Shown piece by piece: positions 1 through 11,420 of a DNA stretch of 64,000 nucleotides. A program made the translations under genes and the position numbers. The notes below the pieces were generated by a model that was not told the DNA's origin, ran no database searches, and saw only the letters and a list, made by a program, of their open reading frames with translations. The first letter of the stretch is position 1, and each line of letters starts with the position of its first letter. Origin of the DNA: Diploptera punctata (Eukaryota; Arthropoda; Insecta; Blattodea; Blaberidae); assembly GCA_030220185.1 (NCBI GenBank), contig JASPKZ010004958.1, positions 275,501 through 339,500 on the forward strand, read 5' to 3'.

Positions 1-72
1 GAGTTCATAGATACGATGCGCTTCATTGAACATGCGCGAATGACCCATCACTAGATTAATAGCACTTTAAAT

Positions 73-705
73 GGACTATTTAACTCATGCCCCAAATGGA
101 AGTCAATGACCAATCACGTTACAATGATTTTTTATTTACAACCAATTACAGTCGTGTTTCGCCTCACTCTTTATCGATTTCTCTTTATCAGCTCCTGCTT
201 TGGTGATAAAGAAAGATCCTCCTTTTTAATGTTCTGAACAGGTCAGAAAATTATTTTTCTCCAACAAATACATTGAATGTAGCAAATAATGAACAGATTA
301 TTTGATTTTACAGAGTTGTTTACTAAAAAAAATAAATGAATAACCCGTAATGTTGATTATGATATATAGTTTGATGTGTTTCATTATTTCTCCACTTGGG
401 TGCATTCTTACAATATTGCGATCTTATTTGGCAATAAATAATATGATCAAGGTGCAGTGAATGGACATAACCTGACATTTCTAATTTGTTTTCAAACATC
501 GCCGTTTACATTAAATATATAAATATTTTAAAATAACTATAGTTAAACAATGATTTGTGAGTAAACAGCTTAATTTTATTCGTTAAATAGTCCTAACAAA
601 TGCCACTCTTGATTTCCAAATTCTTTAAATAAATTCACTCCTCACTTCGTGAGTCGTGAATTTATTGATAATTTGGAAATCACTCGTGGCATTACTTATG
701 ATAAA
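73..705. repeat. Dispersed AT-rich repeat R1, copy 1, ending in a hairpin
   Basis: This stretch is closely similar to 48808-49559, from the shared start GACTATTTAACTCA to the shared end CATTACTTATGATAA. A third, partial copy of its 3' end lies at 17690-17830. The last ~90 bases (601-692) form a long imperfect hairpin: TGCCACTC...TTTCCAAATT pairs with AATTTGGAAATCACTCGTGGCA around a CTCACTTCGTGAG loop. I see no coding potential. It is probably a non-autonomous element, but no terminal repeats or target duplications were recognised, so the class is unknown. Confidence 0.7.
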
Positions 706-1137
706 TATATGGTTAATGTGACTCGTGTTGGTTAGAATTTTAAGTTTGACAGATGTGGATTATTACTGTAGTTTTTAGATTTAAGTTGAATACGTTGTTT
801 ATTTCACCAATTTAATTTAAAATATCATCCAACATTACGCATCGTTAAATTTGATTTTGTAGGTTATTCCTATCTTAAATTTTCATTCACTTTCTTCTAT
901 TTTCGTACATTATTTTCTTGCTATTACAATATTTTTTTCGTTTTTTTATTGTTTTTATTTTATACGAATTATTATATACTGGTATATCCCTGGAACATGC
1001 CAGCAAACAAATTAGTAAAATATCACAGGAATTCTAGTGCACTTATCAGTCTTCAGTAATTCGAAGACAAAACACGCAAATATTATTTCTATTGTACTTT
1101 TATAAGATTCATGATGTGTTCCGTTGAGGTATTATTC
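706..1137. other. AT-rich intergenic stretch, nothing recognised
   Basis: No ORF, tRNA-like box or inverted repeat was recognised here. Confidence 0.5.
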
Positions 1138-1375
1138 AAAATTAGTATAAAATTATGGAATATTCACCTGAAAGGTCCGTCTCCTCAACTTAATTAATTA
1201 TTTAACTGTAGCGCTTTCGGGACTTGTCCCATCATCGGCAGGATTCAAAACTGAAACACCAGTTTTGAATCCTGCCGATGATTGGACAAGTCCCGAAAGC
1301 GCTACAGTTAAATAATTAATTAAGTTGAGGAGACGGAACTTTCAGGTGAATATTCCATAATTTTATACTAATTTC
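1138..1375. mobile_element. Foldback element FB1 with hammerhead-like core in both arms
   Basis: Arms 1138-1253 and 1259-1375 are nearly perfect reverse complements around a 5-base centre. Each arm contains the same core, at 1215-1238 (minus) and 1275-1298 (plus): CCGATGA, then a stem-loop GGGACAAGTCCC (one change in the right arm), then GAAAGC. This resembles the CTGATGA-stem II-GAAA half of a hammerhead ribozyme with one T-to-C change. Such motifs are known in the terminal repeats of Penelope-like elements. No coding sequence is left, so assignment to that group is by motif only. Confidence 0.65.
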
Positions 1376-2559
1376 TATAGTGTCTTAAAGAAATCCGCAC
1401 TTTGGTAAATTTATAATTCGGACATTATGATAACTATAGCGTTTGATGACTTATTTTGATGCACTATGATAAAAATTTACAATTTTAGAATACAAAATTG
1501 ATAATAGAGATATATTTCATATTTAAAGTCATATAGAGACTTATGTTATTCACAGATATTAATTCCATGGATTAATATGTATTCTGTAGTTGATAATCTG
1601 GACCTCAGGGTCGTATATTTTAGATGTTCTGCATTCCATGTAAGCGTATCTACAAAATAAGTCCTTAATGTTTGCTTTGATTATAAATCAAGAATATTGG
1701 TGCTACAATTATTATTATTTTCGTAAAAGATGTATAGTGTTATAAAATAATCAGAATATAATGTAAATGAATTTTAAGTAGTGGTATTAGGGTTTGAAGC
1801 AAATACAGTATAGCTCAGATGGAAGAAAATAGTCTTTTTTTTTCTTTCTGTAATTGAGACTGGGGAGGGAGGGGTAGCACCGAAAACTTAAAGATCTTTT
1901 GCTCTCTGCAAGTATATCATGGATGAATGGAATGAAAATCTACTCTACGGCGTATCTATGTCTTCATTCTACCAGGTTCTACTCTCATGACTCATACTGT
2001 CATATATGGATTGGGTCCATATCTATGAGGGCGATTACAATCCTCCCGTTGGCCCCTTCTTCCTTTTTTATTGCTCTGGCTCGAAGTCATGAACCAGCAC
2101 CGTGGTGGGCCCCATTAACCATATATTTTAAATATCTGTGGATGGCAACCAAACAATTTTTCTTAACAAGAGATGAGGTGAAGGGTGATATGAAATGAAT
2201 AAATGAAACATTAAATGACATTAAAGAGGGAAGGAGGAACAGAAAGTGTTACTGATATTATATTCGGGAAACGGGAGAACCCCGAGAAAAACATGGAACA
2301 TTCCGATGTTTCCCACCACCTGAAACCGCCAGGATTCGAATGTAGGTTACCAGTTGGGAAAGCCGCGCGCACTTGCCATGCATATACCGAGACCGCAAAT
2401 CATCATCTAGATTTAAACGTATGAGGTTCAAATTCTCGTTACACCCTTTCACTTCTTATTACAAGATATAATAATAAAAAACTAGCACTAGTATTGTCTA
2501 GTTATATTGTTCCATAATTTAACATTCATATTATTTATGTTATTAATAACGATAAGTCC
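1376..2559. other. Unassigned sequence
   Basis: 1376-1860 is AT-rich with nothing recognised. 1861-2460 is more complex and contains two short ORFs (1899-2198, 2215-2424) without a family signature. A B-box-like GGATTCGAAT lies near 2331 on the opposite strand, so this may be an old SINE or other repeat remnant. I cannot name it. Confidence 0.35.
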
Positions 2560-2870
2560 GCTACGATGGGTTATTAGTTATTGTTCCTTGTCTTGAGTTT
2601 CGAGGGATGCGGGTTCAAACCCGGCCGAAGGCGATGGACTTTAGAAATGGAAACATTCAAAGAACAAGTACTTCGGGAGGGACTTCAAGCCGTGTTTCCC
2701 CAAGTCTGAAGATTTTCAAGATCATAAAAGAACCGCAAACCTGAATAAAGAGCGTTTTACATCAAAATAATAACTTAGCTGTCCACTAAGCGTCTCTTTG
2801 AGGCGATATGCCGATCGCATATCACTCGCTGACATCTATGAGTAAATAAGTGTAATTAAATTAGCTTAAT
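2560..2870 (+). mobile_element. tRNA-derived SINE, type 5
   Basis: The sequence has a B-box GGGTTCAAACCC near 2610 and a 3' module of the form TAAGCGTCTCTTTGAGGCGA followed by a run like GTAAATAAGTGTAA. The same 3' module is recognisable, diverged and duplicated, at 29020-29410. That pairing supports a dispersed SINE family. The exact 5' end is uncertain and no clear target duplication was found. Confidence 0.5.
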
Positions 2871-3358
2871 TAAAACACTCCCACTAGGGAACACCTTAAT
2901 CCCCACACGGGGAAGTACGGGTATATTAGATAGTTAAAAAACGATAAAATAAAAATGAAAACTTGGCAATGTTTGGACACACAATCATCGAATCATTAAG
3001 CTAGTCCATTACTACTGTTCCATGGGAGCTCCTGATTAAAATACGCCTACGCAATGAAACCCACTTCAACTGTGCGTCTGCAAGTGTAACAGCATCGAAA
3101 TTCGAAATGGAACTTAGAATATATTCACTCTTCAAGAGTGCAGCCACTTTCATACCTAACAGTTGTACATTACAAGGATTAGAAATGTATTAGGAATTTA
3201 TTAATTAAATAAAAATAAAACGTAGTTTTATTTGATTTTCATATTTATTATATAATTCAGTGACAGCTGTTTCGGTTCACTGTACCTTCTTCAGACATGT
3301 TAACAAATTATGGATTGTGTTACAACTGATCTGAGCAACAATACAACAATATTTATTT

Positions 3359-5486
3359 CTTCTTCTTCTTCTTGTTCTACTACAAGGTTTAGGCTATGCA
3401 GCCTGTTCCGGCGAAGTTAAAAGTGGAGTCCATCTTCTACGTGGTCGGCCAACATCTCTCGTTCCTCTGGGATTATACAGGAAGGTTCTTTTTGGTATTC
3501 TTTCGTTGTTCATTCTCATTAAGTGTTCTGTCCATTTCTTATTATTTTCGCTGAGTTTATCTTCAATTTTATATATATTTAATTCTTCTCGTATAGTTTC
3601 ATTCCTTATTCTATCCGCTCTTGTGCATCCTTTCACATTACGTAAAGACAGCATTTCCGCAGTCTGTATCCTGCTTTTATCCCTTGATTTCATTATCCAA
3701 TTTTCACTTCCATACAACAACAAAGGAACACCTATTGTTTTATATAATTTAAGTTTCGTATCTTTCTTTGTTTTCCGACTTAAGGTTCTTTTTATGGTTC
3801 CACAAATAGCCTGAAATTTATTTACTTTATTTTATATGTCTTTATTTTCTCTATAAGTTATATCACATCCTAAATATTGTAAATGTGATACTTGTTCTAT
3901 TATTTTGTTATCCAGTACAATTTTTGATCTAATTCCATATTTACCAATAAATGCCATTACTTTTGACTTATTTATTGATATTTTACAATTATATCTATTG
4001 GCTATTAATTTAAATTTATATGCTAACATTTGGAGCTCATTTTCAGATTCTGCTAAAAGTACAATATCGTCAGCGAATAATAAAGCATTTATTTTATCTT
4101 TATTATCAATTAATATTCCTTCATTAGTTAAAACCTTCTTCCATTCTTTTAGGATATCGTCCATATAAATATTAAATAATATAGATGAGAGTGAACACCC
4201 TTGCCGTACTCCTTGGTTTATTTGAAAAAATGACTTATTTTTTGTCAACTGAGGGTCAATACAAATATTTGTTCCATAGTACAAACTCTTAACAGTTTCT
4301 ATAATCTGAATAGGGAGGCCTTTTTCTTTTAGGATATTCCACAATATTTCCCTGTTTACTCGATCAAATGCTTTATCTAAGTCTATAAATAACAAATGTG
4401 TTTCCAGGTTTTTTTTCTTGTCTTTTGTTTATTATCTGATTCAGGGCAAATACTCCATCGGTAAAAGATCTTCCTTTTCGGAACCCGTTTTGGTCTTCTG
4501 CTAGTGTTACTTCAGTAATTCGTTGTATTCGTTTTGCTATTATTCTAGCATAGATTTTATATCCACTATTTAGGAGGGTAATGCCTCTGTAATTAGATGG
4601 TTGGTTTCTTTCTCCTTTCTTGTAAATTGGTTTTACTATACCTTGCCTCCATGTTCCTGGTATATTATGATTCTCCCAACACATATTAACAAAATTGAAG
4701 AATCTTAATTTAAAGAATATATCTGCATATTTAATTAGTTCTGAATTGATGTCATCTGGTCCGCTAACTTTTCTATTATTTGTTAATTTGAGCGATTCTT
4801 CCAGTTCTTCCATTTGTATTTTATCTACTTTCAAATTCTCACATTTTGGTTCTTCTTCGTTTTCATTCTCGTTGTACCACAGGTCTCTGAAATATTCTAT
4901 CCAATGTTCTTCTGATATTGATGTAGGTATATATGCAGCTTCTTTTTCTGATTTATTTACATGTTTAATTGTTCTATAAGCAGTCCACTGTCGTCCATGT
5001 AGATAATGTTCTAGATTAGATACATATTGTTCCCAACTGTCTTGGTGGGATTTCCTAACAATTTTCTTTGCTTCCTTTCTTTTATTATCATATAATTCTT
5101 TTGTTTCTTCAGTTTTCTTTTGTAAATATTGTAAATATGCTTTCTTCTTTTCCTCTATAACTGTTTTAATTTCGTCATTCCATATTCTTAATCCTCTCTT
5201 CTTACAATTTTTCCTTCTTAATCCTAGAACTTCATAAGCTGCTTTCTTTAGAGCCCAATCGATGTTGCTCCATTCTTCTTCTATATTATTATTTATTTCT
5301 CTCTGTAATATATATTGAGATAATATATTTGCATACAACTTTCTTGTACTTTCTTCTTGTAATAAATTCACTTTATATGTTTCTTCATTGTAAATTTTTC
5401 TTGTTGTTGGTTTCCTCCATCTTTATAATAATTTTATATTACATGTCAAGAGAAAATGATCTGTTCCTACATCGAAACCTCTACAT
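3359..5486 (-). mobile_element. RTE-type LINE, 5'-truncated, nested in FB2
   Basis: A minus-strand non-LTR retrotransposon ends in a (GAAGAAG)n microsatellite tail at 3359-3372. It is bounded by a 13-base direct repeat with one mismatch: ACAATATTTATTT at 3346-3358 and ACAATATGTATTT at 5487-5499. Resuming the host palindrome across these repeats restores pairing, which fixes the insertion boundaries. The tail type and the C-terminal GRPRRRW motif fit the RTE clade. It lacks an endonuclease domain and was therefore 5'-truncated. Confidence 0.85.
3394..5371 (-). pseudogene. RTE-type LINE reverse transcriptase, frameshifted
   Basis: Three ORF pieces cover the RT region. 5371-4373 contains the connector and NYRGITLL (RT motif 1/2) up to QNGFRKGRSFTDG. 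4395-3832 contains DKAFDRVNREILW, GVRQGCSLSSILFNIY and the catalytic box LLFADDIVLL. 3723-3394 carries the C-terminal GSENW and RIPKR...GRPRRRW region. The pieces are joined by a frameshift near 4380 and by stops near 3832. The product would copy LINE RNA at nicked DNA, but this copy cannot make a full protein. The catalytic aspartates are preserved, so decay is moderate. Confidence 0.85.
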
Positions 5487-6047
5487 ACAATATGTATTTA
5501 ATTTTTTTAAATTTAACAAAGGGGATTCATTCAAATCAAGTTGAGAATTGAACAGTTTGTTACTACTTTTAAATGTATTAATTTCTACAGCCTCGAAAAG
5601 ATTAACTTCTTAACCTTATCACAAACATGTAAAATTTCAAAATTTTGATCGAAGCAATGATTAAGTTGGAATAGGTGGTTAGCATATTTTGAATATTCTA
5701 AATTTCTGTTATCTGACCACCTATTCCAATTTAATAATTTTTAGATCAAAATTTTGAAATTTTACATGTTTGTGATAAGGGTAAGAATATAATCTTTTCG
5801 AGGCTGTAGAAATTAATAAATTTAAAAGTAGTAACAAACTGTTCAATTCTCAACTTGATTTGAATGAATCCCCTTTGTTAAATTTAAAAATTTAAATAAA
5901 TATTGTTGTATTGTTGCTTAGATCAGTTGTAACACAATTCATAATTTAACATGTCTGAAGAAGGTACAGTATATCGAACCAACTGAATTATATAATAAAT
6001 ATTAAAATCAAATAAAACTATGTTTTATTTTTATTTAATTAATAAAT

Positions 6048-6887
6048 ATGGATTTTCATCATGTAAACACCAACTCAATTGATTATTAGGAATTTGTTTC
6101 AAAGTTCCGCTCTTGTGATAGGCCGTAATTTGATAAATCACGGGTTTAACCGGATCAATCTTAAATCGTTTATTTAAAAAAATGACATATTAAATCTGAA
6201 ATCACCCTGTAGCTTCTACTGAACAAACAAATTATACCAACTCCTTTAGAAAGATTTAGAAATATGTTTACATAAAAGCGAAAGTTTTTCCAGAAATAAT
6301 ATATTTATCATGCGACAAGGACATTTTCAAGACAACTCTCAAGAGAATAGGCTAGAAGAATACTATAAAAAACTGAAACAGAGAGGACTAGGAACAGTGA
6401 GGTCACGGGCTGCGCCCCGGCGACACGTCAGCGTCCTGAAGGACAGTTTTATTTAAGTAGAGTTTTCTTTTACTTTCAGGAATGTTCAATTACGCATTTA
6501 TTTGATTATGACAAAACTTAAGCCCTAAAAATTAATACTAAAAAATGGTAGTTCTAAATATGCGGGTAAAGTCTGGGTTTTATATCTCATTCTTGATCTA
6601 AAATTATTAGTAAATGTTGCATCTAAATTCAACATTAATATTGACAGATTCTATCTTATACATTTTGATATTTATCTAATACTATGTTAAATTGACTCCA
6701 GTAATGGTTGACATGTTCTCGTATAAATTCGTATTTCGTCTTGCTAATATTTTATTCCTAGCTTTATTAAACAGTCTGTAACCCGTGTCATTGACTTTCC
6801 TTTATGTACAGTATACGTAACCTGAATTCTTATTTGAATTCCTGACTTCATGAATTCCTATATATATATATATATATATATATACAG
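6048..6887. other. Unassigned sequence ending in a (TA)n run
   Basis: No gene recognised. A (TA)n microsatellite at about 6860-6883 abuts the next palindromic element. Confidence 0.5.
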
Positions 6888-7036
6888 AGTGTCCCAAATT
6901 GGTGTACAAACTCTTTGAAACGTTATTTCTCAGCAACAAAATTGGACAGAAATACAATTTTTATTGTGTATGATCCACAAGGCACTGGAAAAGCATAATA
7001 ACACGTTCATCGATCTTCACGTCTTTATAAATAACA

Positions 7037-7204
7037 ATGGCGGCGAGATTATCATTCGATGAACGTAAGTGGATACTGAAGTATTATTGGAAAGTGGAGA
7101 ATGTTGTTGAAGTGCAACGACGTTGGATGGTTGAATTTGGGACACCACCACCAACAAGGGTAACAATAACAAGAATCCGAGACAAGTTTGAAGTCGATGC
7201 ATGA
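7037..7204 (+). pseudogene. Transposase N-terminus, left arm (55 codons)
   Basis: ATG at 7037 opens MAARLSFDERKWILKYYW, continues through VEFGTPPPTR and ITRIRDKFE, and stops at 7202-7204. The pattern (helix-turn-helix with FGTPPPTR followed by ITRIRDKF) is the N-terminal DNA-binding region common to insect mariner-like transposases and DUF4817 proteins. The catalytic DDE/D domain is absent. Confidence 0.7.
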
Positions 7205-7442
7205 CTGCAACATTACTCTCGTTATCAGTCGAACGTCTCTTTCTTCCGCACCGACCTTTCAACACATCTTGCACCATTCCATCGTCTTCAAACTTGTCTT
7301 GGATTCTTGTTATTATTACCCTTGTTGGTGGTGGTGTCCCAAATTCAACCATCTAACATCGTTGCACTTCAACAACATTCTCCACTTTCCAATAACACTT
7401 CAGTATCCACTTACGTTCAATGAATGATAATCTCGCCGCCAT
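7188..7442 (-). pseudogene. Transposase N-terminus, right arm
   Basis: Reading leftward from ATG at 7442-7440, this repeats the left-arm protein (MAARLSF.ERKWILK) with one internal stop before MVEFGTPPPTR. It then extends about 25 residues further (DDGMVQDVLKGRCGRKRRS), a basic segment typical of the linker after the HTH. The longer read-through shows that the two arms are unequal copies and that the centre of the palindrome is asymmetric. Confidence 0.7.
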
Positions 7443-8186
7443 TCTTGTTTACAAAGACATGGAGATCGATGAACGTGTTGCTATGCTTTTCCAGTGCCTT
7501 GTGGATCATACACAATAAAAATTGTATTTCTGTCTCATTTCGTTGCTGAGAAATAACGTTCCAGAGAGTGTATACATCAATTTGGAACACTATGTATATG
7601 TCTCGACTCGCTACCTATTCAAAGATATTATCAAGATACCGATTTATTTAGAACGTCCTTCGGAGAGTCCCGCTAAGTGCGACATCCGCCCTCAGATACG
7701 CTTCGCATGTAATCATCTCTACTCGTTCTTAAACTTTATTTTTAATTATTCTAATGCAAATAATTATTAATGTAATCACATAAAAACAATAATAATAGTC
7801 TTATTTATTAGGAATTTCTCTACAATACAGTAGTTTTCCTACTACCGATTCTAAATTGTATTCCTCTATACATCCGTTGTTTTCTGGAACTCCATCTACC
7901 ACTTTCAGGGCAAGTCAGAATGAGTTAGATGGATTTTATTAAAATTATAAAAAATGTAAATGAATATCACAGAAAACTCTTGCCTGATGAAAAAAAAAAC
8001 TGAAATGATATTTAAATTCAGGATGAAAAATACTTCTAAAATCTCATATTTTTATTCTTGTGAAAGAAAAAAAGTTAATTTTTGTCGACCAGTGTAATGT
8101 TTGCTGGAACATTATTGCTTCTCTTTATTTTTACTTTCAATCCCCACATTTTGGATCATTACTTTTGAAACACTGTATGTTTGCAG

Positions 8187-8349
8187 CTCCTGAGGTAGTG
8201 ATTATGGACGAGAACAGTCACGAGGTGACAGAGCGCTACTACAAAGCAGGAAGTGCTGTGGAGCTGACGTGCCTAGCCACACACCTGGAGGAACCGGGAG
8301 ACCAAGTCACCTGGCGATATGGTGACGTCACACTCACCAAAGGAATCAG
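8187..8349 (+). CDS. Dpr-like Ig receptor, exon with first half of second Ig domain
   Basis: The exon runs from an AG acceptor (TTTGCAG ending at 8186) to a GTAATG donor at 8350. It enters with two bases of a codon and leaves with two. It encodes PEVVIMDENSH...KAGSAVELTCLATH...DQVTWRYGDVTL. The B-strand cysteine (LTC) and C-strand tryptophan (VTW) are the hallmarks of an Ig domain. With the next exon it matches the second Ig domain of the insect Dpr (defective proboscis extension response) family, cell-surface proteins that pair with DIP receptors in synaptic wiring. The family call rests on the joint pattern with the GNYTC and HILNGE segments downstream. The paralogue cannot be named. Confidence 0.8.
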
Positions 8350-8941
8350 GTAATGTTTTCATTTACGTATTTATGGAAGGATAATTTAGTTTCGTCCTGA
8401 ACAAAAGCTTTGCTTACAAGGTAATGAAACATTTTAAGACAAAGGTTGCCGTATCGCATGCAAATTTGTTTTCGTTTTGGATGGCATTTCACATCACTTA
8501 AGGTCAGGTACGGGCATTATCAACTACCGACACACTCTACAATAACTACATTTCCTTACTAAATTAAACGTTGTTTGCTACGTCTTTCTTTATAACTAGA
8601 GCAGCTATGTTATACACCCAATCCCGTCCTCTCGCGCGCGTTCTCATACAGTCTAATATACTCGGACCAACGGATCTGTGCCCTTACAGCGCTGACATCG
8701 TTCTTAGAAAAGTACACGTCTATACTCACACCACTTCATCGCACTCCCCTCCCACTGTAACTTATCAACGTCAAACTTCCCCCAGTGCCTCATGGCTCTT
8801 GAATATTTAATAATGCAAGATTGGAGTTGAGTTGACTACATAGGAGTTTAAGTGTAAGAGAGAGATAGGAATGCAGGGGGAGAAATGATATACCAAGGCA
8901 GAAAAGGAAGTAGGTTTTAGTTCGCATATCTTACGGGGGCA

Positions 8942-9405
8942 CAGATCCGTTGGATGGAAAATAATAATAATAATAATAACAATAATAATAATAATAATTC
9001 CATGGCGCGACAAGCCTAGAAGGCCCTTAGCCTATCATCCGGCTGCTGGCCTCACATCCACATGTGTCAGTCACAGAGGTAGATTATCATCTATCCAGAG
9101 TAGGGTGATATGTGGTCAGCATATCGAGTCCCCCAGCCGTTATAGCTGGTTTTCTCAACTTGGAACCGCTACTTATTTTAGCTACCCAAATACCTCACGA
9201 TGCTGGATGGGCACCGGTCCCATACTGCCAAAATAGTTAATAATATTCAATAATTAAAAATTATTTCTCATACTTGGTCCTTTCGTACTAAAGTATAATA
9301 AATGCCATGAGAAAATGTCTTCACCATGGATACCCGAACCAGCATAAGTCCCGCAGCTCTGCGCCAAGGCTTCCTGCCTTAACCACTCGGCTATGGCGCG
9401 GGAAT
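8942..9405 (-). mobile_element. tRNA-derived SINE, type 2, with (ATT)n tail
   Basis: On the minus strand the head at 9349-9404 reads CCCGCGCCATAGCCGAGTGG (A box) and TGGTTCGGGTA (B box). Next come the body with GAGAAAATGTC and CTGGGGGACTCGATATGC, and a (TTA)n tail at about 8959-8998. It is the same family as 11421-11766. A ~65-base stretch around 9228-9295 is not in the other copy and may be a small insertion. The head resembles a class II (Leu/Ser-type) tRNA. Confidence 0.75.
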
Positions 9406-9517
9406 CTCATACAGTCTATACCAACGAAAATAAGCCTTCGACGTTGTGTAATAGATTCCGAACTTTGGTGATTAAGAATTAATCATATCCTCGAAAATCT
9501 ACAATATAACATATATA

Positions 9518-9572
<55 letters not shown>

Positions 9573-9590
9573 AAAGAGAGAGAGAGTGTA
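9518..9590. repeat. (GT)n(GA)n microsatellite
   Basis: A GTGTGTGTGT run is followed by about 55 bases of GAGAGA with minor interruptions. Confidence 0.95.
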
Positions 9591-10408
9591 TGTGTGTTTC
9601 TCGGTAAGAAAAATCTTGAAAGCAGAAAAGCAGAATTGCCAACCTATGAGAATATTCGTGTTAAAGTTTGATCACGTTGCCTCACTTGACATCACTGCCT
9701 CTTATTCCATAGCGAAGCAGTCTGTTGGCGTAACCTCATCTAAACTATCTAAATAAGAAGAAAAAAACTATAAAACATAAGTTAAATTTCGTAACGTACA
9801 TTAAATAAGAACTAACCTATCCAAAACATAATTAATCTAGCAAAATATATCGAAATGCAAGGGAATGAATGAACTTCTCGAAGATAAAAATAATCAGAGA
9901 TGGCGATGTTCCTCTTCGCCCAAATACGTTCCTCCCGTTTTGGAGCCATGTTTAACGATGTAATGCTGATGACTACTTGTAATAAGTAGTATAAAAACAC
10001 TACTAATTTTATTGTAATATAAATAATTAACTATATAGGGCACAAGTCTAGTAACAAAAGATGATGCAATACTAAAAAAATGTTAGTGCCACAAAGGTAT
10101 ATTTGTCAATTGTGTTCTTTCATTGGGAGTTTTCCTAGGCATTTTGTAATATTTTAAACATATTTCAATACTTATAACATTATTTTTCAATTTTTATATT
10201 TGCTTATTTATGCAAAACACTATAACAATACATTTTAGACAATAATGTGATACTATCTATTTTCCCTCCTCTTCCAATATTGCCACTATCAACTACTCAA
10301 TTACACTGTTTTTGTTAGGTAAGTAGCCTATTTTTGTTAGGTCAGTGTTAGTTAGTGTACATCAGATTACTGTACAATTCAGTATATAATGTGTAGGCCT
10401 ATGTAATT

Positions 10409-10733
10409 GTCCACCGCTGTGGTCTCGAGGTAGCGTGCTGCCTTATCACGCAGCGTACCCGGGTTCGATCCGCGGCCCGGACAAGTTTCCTGGGTGAGGT
10501 TTATTCTCACCTATCAGACAAATGTCAGGAAACTATAAGGCCCAAATGGTCCCTGAACATCATCTGACCATCATTTTGATCACTAACACATCAATCACCT
10601 ATCATATCATCGGGGCAGCTTAACTCCGCCTTTCAGGCACCCCAACCTCAGAAGTGGGTTACAATAACGGTATGCCAGGAGAGAATACCAGAATGTCGAA
10701 ATGACAATGTGGTGGCATTGAATAAAAAAAATG
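10409..10733 (+). mobile_element. tRNA-derived SINE, type 3
   Basis: The head GTCCACCGCTGTGGTCTCGAGGTAGCG...GGGTTCGATCCGCGGCCCGGAC forms A and B boxes, and GTCC/GGAC can close an acceptor stem. The body ends CAGAAGTGGGTTACAATAAC...GGCATTGAATAAAAAAAATG. A 9-base target duplication TATGTAATT flanks it (10400-10408 and 10734-10742). Its 3' module is nearly the same as that of the SINE at 18098-18351, which has a different tRNA head. Confidence 0.85.
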
Positions 10734-11206
10734 TATGTAATTTATTTTGTTAGGTTAGGAAGGGAGAAGTTAGTGTACATCCATTTCTAATAAAGTTTGG
10801 GAATTTATTTTGAAGGTTGGTCATACCGCACATGCTGCCATCTAGCGACAGCTCTATAAACTTTCTGTAGGACTTCAAATATATGCACATGAGCACTGTT
10901 ATTGTATAGGACTTGGAAAATGTATTGGAAAAGATACTCTTTTCTCAACTTGTGGCTATATAGTCCGAAACCTGTGATCTGTTGTAACATGAAAAGTATA
11001 TAATTTCCTTAACAAATCCTGCAGAAATGCCTATTTCAGGTAAAGCATTGGGCTGCATATAATCCTGACTTAAATCAAATTGAGTATCTATAAGATAAAC
11101 TGGAAAAATACTGGATTGTGAGTGTCCTTTTCTAGTTTTTAAAGTTTTTATTTTATTTTCTCTTAAGCACATGCCATCCTTAGGTTATATGGAATGATTG
11201 TTTCAG

Positions 11207-11343
11207 TTTGAACATGACGATAAATCCTGACAGTGTTGCCAACACATTGATGCTGGAGCATGCAGAAAAGCAGCACTCAGGCAATTATACTTGTACAGTA
11301 GGAAATTTAGCATCAGCAATGGTTTCTGTTCACATTCTTAATG
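11207..11343 (+). CDS. Dpr-like Ig receptor, exon with second half of second Ig domain
   Basis: The exon starts after TTTCAG at 11206. Its first T completes an AG|T codon from the previous exon. It encodes SLNMTINPDSVANTLMLEHA, then EKQHSGNYTCTVGNLASA, then MVSVHILN. It ends AATG before a strong GTAAGTAG donor at 11344. HSGNYTC is the F-strand cysteine region of the Ig fold and pairs with LTC of the upstream exon. ASAxVSVHILNGE closely follows the Dpr consensus ending in HVLNGE. An N-linked glycosylation site (NYT) overlaps the cysteine. Both exon phases are consistent without editing. Confidence 0.85.
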
Positions 11344-11420
11344 GTAAGTAGTAATACCAGTGGCAACCCATCCTTATGGACACAGGGGCACATGCCCTTC
11401 TTATAAATTATTCATTTAGG

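Larger units (their letters stand above)
3198..6047. mobile_element. Large foldback FB2 (Penelope-type ends), split by an RTE-type LINE
   Basis: With the inserted LINE (3359-5486) removed, the left arm (3198-3358 plus 5500-5681) is a near-perfect reverse complement of the right arm (5713-6047), with a ~31-base loop. Each arm is about 340 bases. Near the outer ends, both arms carry CTGAAGAAGGTACAGT...CGAA (minus 3269-3294, plus 5955-5980). This is the hammerhead-like signature typical of Penelope-like terminal repeats. The left copy reads ...GGTACAGTGAACCGAAAC with an intact GAAAC box. The right copy is decayed (CGAACC). Confidence 0.7.
6888..7591. mobile_element. Palindromic mariner-like element; both arms carry the transposase start
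   Basis: Terminal AGTGTCCCAAATTGGTGTAC at the left is matched by its reverse complement (AGTGTTCCAAATTGATGTA...) at the right. The inverted similarity continues inward for roughly 300 bases to a ~90-base asymmetric centre near 7195-7280. In each arm the inverted sequence includes a start codon and the first ~50 codons of the same protein. The element therefore looks like an end-to-end inverted duplication of the 5' part of a Tc1/mariner-superfamily transposon, not a classical short-TIR MITE. Confidence 0.8.
8350..11206 (+). other. dpr-like intron (about 2.86 kb)
   Basis: The intron is bounded by GTAATG and TTTCAG and phases match on both sides. It contains two SINEs (8942-9405 and 10409-10733), a (GT)n(GA)n microsatellite at about 9518-9590, and a short inverted pair: CAACGGATCTGTGCCC near 8669 and its reverse complement near 8937. 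9600-10380 holds no feature I recognise. Confidence 0.7.

Noticed and set aside
9518..9756. 79-codon ORF with repeated RERERE
   Set aside because: Translation of the (GA)n microsatellite.
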